Shown piece by piece: positions 24,394-35,900 of a DNA stretch of 64,000 nucleotides. A program made the position numbers and the translations under genes. The first letter of the stretch is position 1; the number at the start of each line of letters is the position of its first letter. The notes under the pieces are model-generated. The model searched no databases, was not told the origin of the DNA, and saw only the letters and a program-made list of their open reading frames with translations. The stretch is from Lampris incognitus (Eukaryota > Chordata > Actinopteri > Lampriformes > Lampridae). Location: the NCBI RefSeq assembly GCF_029633865.1, contig NC_079217.1, forward strand, positions 55,218,979-55,282,978, read 5' to 3'.

Positions 24394-25649
24394 GTAAGAT
24401 TGAAAGGAACACGCTCATGTGGTCATTCATGCAGATGTGTACTAAGTCAAGTCAAATTAGGGCTGGGCGATATATCGAATATACTCGATGTATCGCGGCT
24501 TGTTCTCTGTGGGATGTAGAAAATTATTATATCGTGAATATTCGAGTATACGTTCAATTGTCACGCAGTCGCTTTTAGTCGCGGGCATTGAACTACAGGT
24601 TTTTCTCACTCTTTCGCATCTCTCAGCACAGAGAGATAAAACAAGCGCACCTAGTTACGTATGTCACATGCTGTCGTGCCTGCAACGTCCTACGCCCAGC
24701 AGCATGTAGCAGCAGCGCGTGCTATGACAAATGGAGGAGGGAGAATTAATTCCCAAGAAAAACAACGCAGGATCCATCGTCTGGCGGTGGTTTGGGTATA
24801 AGAGGGAGGACGTTGAACAAATAAACGTAATATGTAAATTATGCCACAAAAGCGTCGCCACAAAAGGTGGTAGTACAACGAATTTATTTCACCATTTGAG
24901 AACCCACCCGCTAGAAAACCAAGAGTGCTTGAAACTCCGCACGAGCGCATCTCCGGCCAGTGCCATATCGAAGAAAGTGCCGAAGCAACCAGCACTGACG
25001 CAGTTGAGCCTGGCGTCTTCTTTTTCCAGAACAACACCATACGACAAAAATAGTCAAAAACAGAAGGAGATAACGTCCGCAGTAACGTAAGTAATGAATG
25101 TTTAAAATCAGCACATTGTAGCGAATTCGGGGTAAAGCGCAACCACAGGAACTGCCGCGGCCCGGAGGCGAACCCGTACCGCCCGCACCGCGGGAGACAT
25201 CGCTAACCGCTCGACTAAAGGGTCAGACCCCCCCCCCCCCCCCCAGCTAGTGGCCAGCGTGTCTACTTATCCCTGCACGTTACAATATATTAATGCAGTA
25301 TGACCAAGAATGTTTTAATGTAGACACGTAGAATCATCATACTGGCATGATTGTGTGCATCAAAGTGTTAATTCAAGGCTAAGGCAAAATATCAAGATAT
25401 ATATCGTGTATCGTGACATGGCCTAAGAATATCGGGATATTAGTAAAAGGCCATATCGCCCAGCCCTAAGTCGAATCAATTTTATATGTATAGCCCAATA
25501 TCACAAATTTGCCTCAAAGGGGGCTTTACAGCAACACAGCATCCTGTCCTTAGACCCTCACATCGGATAAGGAACAACAAAACTCGGGGAGAGCAACAGA
25601 GGAGAAATCTCTCTCCCAAGACGGACAACATGCAATGGATGTTGCGTTT

Positions 25650-25739
<90 letters not shown>

Positions 25740-28700
25740 TGTTAGCAGTGCTTATCTCAGAAAAGCATGCACAAGTCATTTACGTGAGAAATTTACCTAT
25801 GACCAAAGATCGCCATTTTTATGCTGATGAGCACTGAGTCTTGCCCCCCCCTTTTTTTTTTGCTTATTGTCTTTACAATAAATGTTAACTTGTTATCTTG
25901 CTTTACTGCTTTGTCTTTTTCTACAGGTGACTAATTACTTGTTCCCCATCTGGACATACTCCTACCTGGTCATTCTCTTCCCTGTATTCTTGCTGACTGA
26001 CTTCTTGAGGTACAAGCCCCTCATTGTTCTACAGGGGCTCTTTCTGGTGACCAACTATATCCTGCTCTGCTTCGCCTCCAGCCTGCCTGCAATGACCTTC
26101 CTTCAGGTTTTTTATGAAAGATGTTCTTTGCTTATAAATATCAATTGTGGGGTCTGAAAATATGTTCTTTTCTGATTTGAACCCATTATATATCTATTTC
26201 TTTATTTATCATTTCTACAATTTCATCCAGACTGCTAGCATAGTAAACGAGCATTTATAAATCAATAATGTTCTCAATATTTTGTTCTGATTACAGGGCA
26301 TGATCCTAGAATCAAAGAAGGTTGAAGCAGTTAATCTCGATACGTTTGACAGAAACGTTTCATTACTCATCTAAGTGACCTCTTCAGTCTAAACTGACTG
26401 CAGGTATCCCCACCCTTATAAACAATACGGTGGCATAACGACTCAAACCAATGTCCAGTTTCATATACAAATCGCTGTGACCATTAGCAAGTGTTTCAAT
26501 GGCCATGTGTACTAGTCACAGCGGAGTTGGGAATGTTTGCAATCACAGCATTGTAAGATGGTAAGCTGTACTCTTAGCCCTCCCTCGGTTCAGGGATGGC
26601 CGTTCCCTCTTCACATAGATGGTCTCTGACTCCCCGTTGAAACCAACGTTCCTCCCTATAATACTGATTTCAGTCATGCAACTGTATTGTTTATAAGGGT
26701 GGGAATACCTGCAGTCAATTTAGACTGAAAAGGTCACTTAGATGATAGATGAGTGATGAAATGTATCTGTCAATAAACGTATCCAGATGAACTGACTCAA
26801 CTTTCTTTGATTTTCTTACCAGGATTATAGAGCACACGTTTACCCTAGAAGTTTATCGAAAGACATTACTATCGTAAATCAAAATGTTTTCTGTAGAACA
26901 GCACAGACAGGAGCCATCGTAGAAATTCAATCCTGTATATGTGTTTTCCTCAGGGAAAACATATATACATAGTTTGTTTGTTGTTTCCTAGGGAGGAACA
27001 CAGGGTGACATATAAGAGTGGAGGAACATGCACACAGGTGAACTATATCTTATGTAAAAGGCACGATCTGAAAGGGATTGGAGACTGCAAGGTGGTGACA
27101 GGGGAGAACGTAGCTAGGCAGCAATGGCTGGAGGTCTGTAGGATGACTTTGGAAACCAGGAAAAGGAAGAGAGTGAAGGCAGAGCCAAGGATCAAATGGT
27201 GGAAGTTGAAGAAGGAAGACTGTTGTGTGGATTTCAGGGAGATGATAAAACAGGCACTGGGTGGTAGTGAAGAGTTGTTGGATGGCTGGGCAACCACTGC
27301 AGAAATAGTGAGGGAGACAGCTAGGAAGGTACTTGGTGTGTCATCAGGACAGAGGAAGGAAGACGAGACTTTGGTGGTGGGATGAGGAAGTACTGCAAAA
27401 TATACAGAGGAAAAAGTTGGCAAAGAAGAAGTGGGATAGTCACAGAGATGAAGAAAGTAGACAGGAGTACAAAGAGATGCAGTGTAAAGTGAAGAAAGAG
27501 GTGGCAAAGGCAAAGGCGCATGGTGAGTTGTGTGAGAGACCAAGCTGGAAAAGATGTGCAGCAGGTAAGTGCGATCAAGGATAGAGATGGAAATGTGCTG
27601 ACAAGTGAGGAGAGTGTGTTGAGAAGTTGGAAGGAATACTTTGAGGAGCTGATGAATGAAGAAAATGAGAGAAAGAGAGAAGGTTGGATGATGTAGGGAT
27701 AGTGAATCAGGAAGTTCAGTGGATTAGCAAGGAGGAAGTGAGGGCAGCTATGAAGAGGATGAAGAGTGGAAAGGCAGTTGGTCCTGATGACATACCTGTG
27801 GAGGCATGGAGATGTTTAGGAGAGATGGCAGTGGAGTTTTTAACTCGATTGTTTAACACAATCTTGGAAAGTGAGAGGATGCCTGAGGAGTGGAGAAGAA
27901 GTATACTGTTACCGATTTTCAAGAATAAGGGCGATGTGCAGACCTGTAGCAACTACAGAGGTATAAAGTTGATCAGCCACAGCATGAAGATATGGGAAAG
28001 AGTAATAGAAGCTAGGTTAAGAGGAGAGGTGATGATTAGCGAGCAGCAGTTTGGTTTCATGCCACGAAAGAGCACCACAGATGTGATGTTTGCTTTGAGA
28101 ATGTTGATTGAGAAGTGGAGAGAAGGCCTGAAGGAGTTACATTGTGTTTTTCTGGATTTAGAGAAAGTATACAACAGGGTGCCAAGAGAGGAGGTGTGGT
28201 ATTGTATGAGGAAGTCAGGAGTTGCAGAGAAGTATGTAGGAGTGGTGCAGGATATATATGAGGGAAGAGTGACAGTGGTGAGGTGTGCGGTTGGAATGAC
28301 AGATGGGTTCAAGATGGAGGTGGGATTACATCAAGGATTGGCTCTGAGCCCTTTCTTGTTTGCAATGGTGATGGACAGGTTGACAGATGAGATCAGGCAG
28401 GAGTCTCCGTGGACTATGATATTTACGAATGACATTGTGATCTGTAGCGAGAGTAGGATGCAGGTTGAGGAAAGTCTGGAGAGGTGGAGGTACACACTGG
28501 AGAGAAGAGGAACGAAAGTCAGTAGGAGCAAGACGGAATACCAATGTATGAATGAGAGGGAGGACAGCAAAATGATGAGGATGCAAGGAGTAGAGGTGAC
28601 GAAGCCGTATGAATTTAAATACTTGGGGTCAACTGTCCAAAGTAACGGGGAGTGTGGAAAAGAGGTGAAGAAGAGAGTGCAGGCAGGTTGGAGTAGGTGG

Positions 28701-29871
28701 AAAAGAGTGTCAGGAGTGATTTGCGAAAGAAGGGTACCAGCAACAGTTAAAGGGAAGGTTTACAAGATGGTTGTGAGACCAGCTATGTTATATGGTTTGG
28801 AGGCAGTGGCACTGACGAAAAGACAGGAGATGGAGCTGGAAGTGGCAGAGTTGAAAATGCTAAGATTTTCATTGGGAGTGACGAAGAAGGACAGGATTAG
28901 GAACAGTTATATTAGAGAGACAGCTCAGGTTTGACAGTTTGGAGACAAAGCAAGAGAGGCAATTATTCATTTATTGAATTATTTTGTTAATAAGTATTCC
29001 ATGTGTAATGTAGTTGTTTGTCAATTTTTATTTGGCATTAGGAAAAAAATGTTTACGGAGTGATAAGAGTGATAACGGGTTATAGAGGCTATTTTGCATG
29101 AATATGAATACTGGTGTGCCTTGAGATTGTGGCTTGCTCTTTGGTGTGCCTTGGGCAGAAAAATTCTGAAAACCACTGTATTAGAGGGACAGCTCAGCTT
29201 GGACAGTTTTGGGGAGAAAAAGCAAGAGAGGTAAGATTGAGATGGCTTGGACATGTGTGGAGGAGAGATGCTGGGTATATTGGGAGAAGGATGCTGAATA
29301 TGGAGCTGCCAGGGAAGAGGAAAAGAAGAAGACCAAAGAGGAGGTTTATGGATGTGGTGCGAGAGGACATGCAGGTGGCTGGTGTGACAGGAAGATGCAG
29401 AGGACAGGAAGAGATGAAAACGGATGATCCGCTGTGGCGACCCCTAACCAGAGCAGCCGAAAGTAGTAGTAGTATTAGTTCAAAGAATCGGGCCCTCTGA
29501 TTGTAACAGTACACTCACCTACAGGTCAACTATGCCGTGGTAACTTCCACAGAGGTGGCCTATTTCTCTTACATCTACAGTGTAATACCAACTGAGAGGT
29601 ACCAGCAAGCCACTGGTTACTTGCGCAGTGCTATGCTGGCTGGGTACACTTTTGGGGCCACCCTGGGCCAGCTGCTGGTCTCCCTGGCAGGTAGGGTTTG
29701 GGGTTATATATCATAAACACTGAATCAGAAAGTAAATGATGGAATCTGAGTTAACGACACCATGCCAGAATTAGCAACAAACAATATTATGTGAAATGAT
29801 TGAATGCTGCCATGCTAAACATAGGAATTTTGTTGTGAAACAAGAGCAATATTGCATTTGCCTCTCTGGGG

Positions 29872-29935
<64 letters not shown>

Positions 29936-32900
29936 AGCAAAAGAGAATATTCCTTGATGGATATAACAATAAATGAAGAATGTCTTACTTTATGGCAAAA
30001 TTAAGTGAAGAAAAACTGTCAAGGAACTGTACTGAAGCATAACTTGAAACAAAACTCTAAACTCAGAGCTGAGCCATGATCAAGTTTTACCTCCTTTTTA
30101 CAGGGATGGACTACTTCTACATCAATGCTATCACTCTGGGGATAATGAGTGTAGCTTTTATTGTGTCCCTCTGGCTACCCCTGCCTCAGCGCGGCATTTT
30201 CTTCCAAGGTAAAATAGCTGGGTCCCAGCGGGAGGAAGAGGTAATGGAGGAGAAGAAGGGGGGTGATGAAGAGGCCGTGAAGAATGAGAAAGAGGTTGGC
30301 ACAGGGGCACAGAAGACAAAAAGGCAGGGCAGCGGTAATTGGTGCAGCAGGGATAACGTGGTCCATGCTAGCCAGCTGCTCTGGAGAAGCTTCAAGGAGT
30401 CCTACTCTTCCAGGCAATTTTTTTTCCTTAGCAATTAGTCACTCCACAATCCCCTGTCAGTAGACATCATATTTAATGAAAAGGATGTGTGCAGAGCAAT
30501 CACCTTTTGTTTTCTCCATGCCTATTTTCAGCTCTTCCTCACAAGGTGTTGTGATTAACAGTAATAATGTCTTTATACTTGAAGTACTAATTGTCATTAC
30601 AATCTTAAATGTGAATGATTATCTAGGCATTTGGTCTATTGGTCCTTGTGGTGGGCATTGGCCACAGCCGGATATGTGCAGGTCTTCAACTACATCCAGC
30701 TGATGTGGGACCACATTGAGCCTTCAGCAACATCATCCATCTACAATGGAGGGGTAGAGGCTGTCTGCACTCTTGTAGGTAGGACAGGTCACTCTAATTG
30801 TGTACTTAAGACAGCAGGAATGAGAGGGACAGAGAGAGACAGAAAAGGTGGCAAATACAAAGGAAAGAGACAGAGATGTACTACAGATTATTCCGGATAT
30901 GATCCCATATCCTTATACTTGAGATAAACCTTTTCAACTGAGCTGCAACATTATTTGGCTCATAAACAAGATGAAATATTTAGATAAGGTATGTGTTGAA
31001 ATTAATACTTAAGAATCCCAAATAACATCAGATCACATTGTTGTGAGTGAAAATGTTCCATGATAGAAAGCAGAAATTATGATCTCTGATAGAGGTCAAA
31101 GATCAGGATTGCCTTCTCGACACTTTTAGAACAGGTACCAGGATCCTTAGTGGGATGAAGATGCCAGACAGGCAATGTAGGAAGTGCACACATAAAAAAG
31201 TATGACACTAGTAAAAGCCACCATGTCCGATTACAGACAGACCTATAAAAGGTCTGCAATTGAGAACTCAGCATTCCCAATCTTGTAAATATAGGACAGC
31301 TGATTAAATGGATAATATGTATCGACTGAGAAAGGGGACTAATGGTTTCACAGTCCTGTTGGTTTGCTTCCAAACTGGCTCAGTATGAGAGAGAAATAAG
31401 TAATTGCTTCAATGAAGGAGATAGAGTTGTCGTGTAATGGTTCCTCTGATTATTGCTGATAGCTGGGTTCTAAGAGATAGATTTAAGTGGTTGACTGTGA
31501 TGGATAGGGGCTGGTGAGCAAGTGCATGGACAGACATACAGTTTCCCATAATCAAGTAGGCACCATGTCCTCCCCTCCGCCAGTGTCCAGGAAGAGGGAG
31601 CTTATTTCTAGAGTTAATGAATGAGTGCACAAATGCAAATTGTTTTGGAGAACACAGTGCTGATGCGCTGGCACACTCGGGAAGGGTCGTCTCCACGAAA
31701 CAGCAGGTTTATCACTCCATTTGTTCCTTCCCCGGGCCAGGTGCTGCAGCTGCCCTCTCTGTGGGTCATGTCAAGGTGATGTGGGACGTGTGGGGAGAGA
31801 TGGCTTTAGGCTTATTCTCAGCAGTGGGAACGGGAGCCGTGTTTCTCATGGGGCTCACCAACAGCATCTGGGCCTGTTATGCTGGTTATGTTGTTTTCAA
31901 AGCCTCCTACATGCTCCTCATCACTATTACGACGTAAGTTCCCAACAACACAAACAAGATATATTGCTGGCCTGTGTCAGTGATTCTGCACTGGTGGAGC
32001 AGGATCTTTTTAACATTTCTTTGTGGGTGGAGGGATGGTACAGTAACATTGCATCAAGCATGAAATAAAAATGGGACTTCGACAATTGATTTGTCTGCAT
32101 GGCTGTCCTCTGATAAAAGCTACAAACTGGTTTTAGACAGACTTTTTATGCACATAGATCTTGTTGAGGAAAATTTGACCTTCACTTAGTTTCAGGCATT
32201 GATCTGGAAAATTTTATATGGCATAAATGAAAGCTGAATGAATTCATTCACCAAAGAAAAACGATGGGAACAGGAGTGAGACAAGTCTAAACTACAAAGG
32301 TGCTACTACTACGACTACTACTTCTTTTGGCTGCTTCCGTTAGGGGTCGCCACAGTGGATCTTCCATTTCCATCTCTTCCTGCCCTCTGCATCTTCCTCT
32401 GTCACATCAGCCACCTGCATGTCCTCTCTCACCACATCCATAAACATCCTCTTTGGCCTTCCTCTTCTCCTCTTCCCTGGCAGCTCCATATTCAGCATCT
32501 TTCTCCCAGTATACCCAGCATCTCTCCTCCACACATGTCCAAGCCATCTCAATCTTGCCTCTCTTGCTTTGTCTCCAAACTGTCCAAGCTGAGCTGTCCC
32601 TCTAATACAGTAGTTTTCAGGATTTTTCTGCTCAAGGCACACCAAAGAACAAGCCACAATCTCAAGGCACACTAGTATTCATATCTGTGCAAAATAGCCT
32701 CTATAAACCGTTATCACTCTTATCACTCTGTAAATGTTTATTTTTATTTACTAATGCCAAATAGAAATTGACAAACAACTACATTACTCATTAAATATTT
32801 GTTAACAAAATAATTCAATAATTGATTTTAAACTTTGTAAAATTTCGTCAAAAAGAGCAGCAACACAACCATTTAAACCAGACAGGTCACACAATTAAAA

Positions 32901-35900
32901 CTGAAAAGAAGGAGACACAGAAGAGTGTGTGTGTGTGAGAGAGAGGGAGAGAGGAGGAGGAGGAGAGAGAGCAGCGTTCCTGGTTGAGTAAATTCATGTC
33001 AACAGCATTGATTTGAAAACATAACTGTAGTCTAAACTTGTAAAGGAAAAAGACGCACTGAGAATGAAAACGAATTTTCATGCAAAATGTGAATATAACC
33101 AGTGTCAACGCACTTGACATCGAGTTGAAAAGAAAACTTTTAGTCGGAAATTGTAAATGTAACTTAAATTTGCCGCATTAAAGCATTTGCTATCGTAAAT
33201 ATGTTTTTGGGGTTGTTTTTTTTTTTGCCTACCTCCAAACTAGTGAGACCCATGTGCCTATTGGTGCTCGCAGATCTTTTTAAACTGACGAGAGGGCCAC
33301 TAACAAGTCCTGTTCAACAGAGAGCCGTGACCTCCTGTTGTTCTTCATGTAAACCAGAGTAGAGAATGCCAACTCACACAGGTAGGCAGTGGGGAGAAGA
33401 AGAAGTTGCTCAATAGCTTTGGCTGGAGATTGGGTGCAAAAGCCAACCAAAACTGATCCAGTAGGAACTCACTAAATTTGAGCTTCAATGTGCGGTCCAT
33501 ACGGAGCTCTGCGCATTCCTCTCTCTCTCAAAATTAGCTTTTCTGTTGAGGATTCCTGATTGAATGGGTCTTGAATCCAGTCATAGTCCTCGATGTCGGC
33601 CACACCTGGAAAATAGCGCTCAAACCTCTCTTTTAATGTCTGAGGGTGTTCGGCAAATACAGCGCACTCCCTGGCTGCCTGTGGCGCGGCTGATGCCAGT
33701 GGGAATATGTCCCTGGAGCCTTGCTCCAAAGCCTCGTGCCACAGTGTAAACTTGCCCATAAACCCCTGAATCTTGTCTGTGGATGACAGAATGTTTTCAT
33801 TCCTGCCTTGAAGCTTGGCGTTTAACTCGTTAAGATGCCCAAATATGTCTGCAAGGTAAGCCAGCTTGGCGCACCACGTCTCATCTGCAAGCTTGTCCTT
33901 ATGTGTTTGTTCACTTGAAAACTCAAAAACCTCTTCTTGAAGCTCATAAAGATGGGACAGGACTTTCCCCCATGCAGCCAACACACCTCGGTGTGGAGGA
34001 TAAGGCTTTGATGATCAGCTCCCATCTCAGCGCACAGTTTGGAGAAGAGGCGAGACTTCAGGGGCCTTGATTTGATGTAATGTGCCATCTGTACAGCCTG
34101 ATCCAGTACCTCAGCCAACTCCGGGGTCATGGGTTTGGCAACTAATGCTTCTCGATGAAAAATACAGTGGTTTGTCACAATATTTGGGTTTTGTGCTTTC
34201 ACTTTGGCAATAAATCCTCTCACTCTCCCAGTCATGTATGCCACACCATCTGTGCAAAGACTGACGCACATATCCCAGGTCAGACTTTTCTCTTTTAAAG
34301 TTATGTTACCCTGAATATTTCTCCTCCCATTTTATGGCTTTCAGTTTCTTTGCAGAAGAGAAAAGTCTCTTTAATAGAGTCACCATCAACGTAGCTGACG
34401 TTTGCCAGAAGTTGGGCAGCCCCACTTATGTCAGTGGATTCGTCGATTTGTAGAGAAAATTTGCCGCTCATCTGCAGTTTCTCGGTCAATTGTTGCTCAG
34501 TTTCATCTGACATGTCGTCGATTCTTCTTTTGATTGTATTGTCGGACGCAGGCACGTCTGATACCGCATTTGCGGCATCTGGCTCTAGCATGACACCTGC
34601 AGTTTTTGTTTTTTGTTTTGCAAGCGGGGAGGATGAGTGTCTCAGCTACTGTGATGTTTCTCCTGCTTTGCAATAAGCGCCGCTAACATATAACTTGCCT
34701 CCAACGCCTTATCAGACACTTTCACACAATCCATCAAACGATCTTGCTGCTTCTGGTTCAGAACCCGTGCTCTTTTGAAGTATGCCAAGTGTCTATCAAT
34801 GTGTAAGGGATGTTTGGTTTCCAAGTCTCTTCAGCTTGCTTGGCACCAATGTTAGCATTAGCCAACTTCTCCCGGCAGATGACGCACTCGGGCTGAGGGC
34901 TGTTGACATCCCCGGTCCGGCTGAAGCCGTAACACATGTAGCTTTCGTGATACTGTCTACTGACAGTCTTTTCACAGTTGTTATCCTCCCTCACACTGGC
35001 TGTCAATCAGGGCCTTTGATGTGTCACACTCTAATAATTCCCACATCTACTGCGCGAACGGTGAAAACTGGGGTTCCCTTTGACAGAAGGTTTTTAAAGA
35101 AATTGTTTTTAGGCGGATAATTTGTCTCTGCCAGGGAAGAGGAAAAGAGGAAGGCCAAAGAGGAGGTTTATGGATGTGGTGAGAAAGGACATATAGGTGG
35201 CTGGTGTGACAGGAAGATGCAGAAGACAGGGAGAAATGGAAACGGATGATCCGCTGTAGCGACCCGTAACGGAAGCAGCCAAACGTAGTAGTAGAAGTAG
35301 TAGTACTACTACTACTACTTAGTAGTGGTAGATTGGGAAATGATTGTGTAAAAAAAATACTGACAGGAAATTAGAAATTAATTATTAACTTTTTAGTTGT
35401 ATATTGTAATAACAATGTGTGCTTTCACAAAATCCCACGGCACACCTGGACTTGCCTCACGGCCATGGATGTAATAAAGTAGAACTGGACACGGCGCCGC
35501 CGCTCAGCCTTGCAGCCAATTTGTTCCAGTGGTCACTCCCGGTGTTGCAGCGAAAAATCCCCTGCGGCCCAAAAGCATTTTCCCCATAGACCACCATCGT
35601 AAAAGAGACGCCTGTAAAACTGTTGACAGGACACCTGCAGCTATAATCATGGTCAATTATTACTCTTTGAATTGGATACTGTAGCGAATTCGGGGGACAA
35701 CGCAACCACAGGAACTGCCACGGCCGGGAAGCGAACCCGTGTCGCCCGCACCGCAGGAGGCATCGCTAACCGCTCGACTAAAGGGTCAGACTCGCGGGCC
35801 AGCGTATCTTCTTATCCATGCACGTTACATTACCCCCTCCTTCGGAAAGCGCGTCCCCGCGTTTAAGCATATCAGCTTCTTCACGCCTCAGGGCGCATAC

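Larger units (their letters stand above)
24458..25468 (+). mobile_element. hAT DNA transposon, internally deleted
   Basis: Inverted ends TAGGGCTGGGCGATAT (left) and its complement ending GCCCAGCCCTA (right), flanked by 8-bp AGTCAAAT / AGTCGAAT (one mismatch). An 8-bp duplication is the hAT hallmark. The ORF at 24,731-25,090 encodes a BED-type zinc finger ([28 protein letters not shown]). The catalytic domain is missing. The site is within the dispersed repeat that continues at 25,477, and a solo LTR lies inside at 25,117-25,284. Confidence 0.88.
26993..29490 (+). repeat. RTE-type LINE with a hAT-end fragment inside
   Basis: The plus-strand LINE begins in the endonuclease/linker ([33 protein letters not shown]). 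RT is at 27,684-28,934: [75 protein letters not shown]. The expected FADD catalytic motif reads FTND ([10 protein letters not shown]), so this RT should be inactive. The C-terminal block [11 protein letters not shown] / MDVVREDM is at 29,200-29,430, ending in an AGT-rich tail. At 28,960-29,178 a hAT terminus interrupts it. Confidence 0.87.
32608..35455 (-). mobile_element. hAT (Charlie-like) element with ZBED5-type transposase
   Basis: The left terminus CAGTAGTTTTCAGG matches the Charlie-type CAGTGGTTYTCA end. The minus-strand frames give a BED-like N-terminus (35,006-34,758: [24 protein letters not shown]), then [19 protein letters not shown] and [20 protein letters not shown], the catalytic part (34,591-34,301: [20 protein letters not shown]; 34,271-33,822: [33 protein letters not shown]) and the C-terminus (33,984-33,472). 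Stops and frameshifts separate these. The right end (CCCACGGCACACCTGG) looks truncated. An RTE 3' fragment is inserted near 35,125-35,330. Confidence 0.85.

Noticed and set aside
25651-25739. CRISPR-like direct repeats
   Set aside because: Simple dinucleotide array in a vertebrate genome, with no spacer structure.
25486-25827. ORFs across the CA tract near 25.7 kb
   Set aside because: Microsatellite and dispersed-repeat translation only.
30076-30438. A stand-alone membrane protein gene
   Set aside because: This is exon 4 of the SLC19A3-like gene with intron sequence at both sides.
33822-34591. A domesticated ZBED5-like host gene
   Set aside because: The frames are split by stops, and a Charlie-type terminus lies beside the coding region, so it is a dead transposon.
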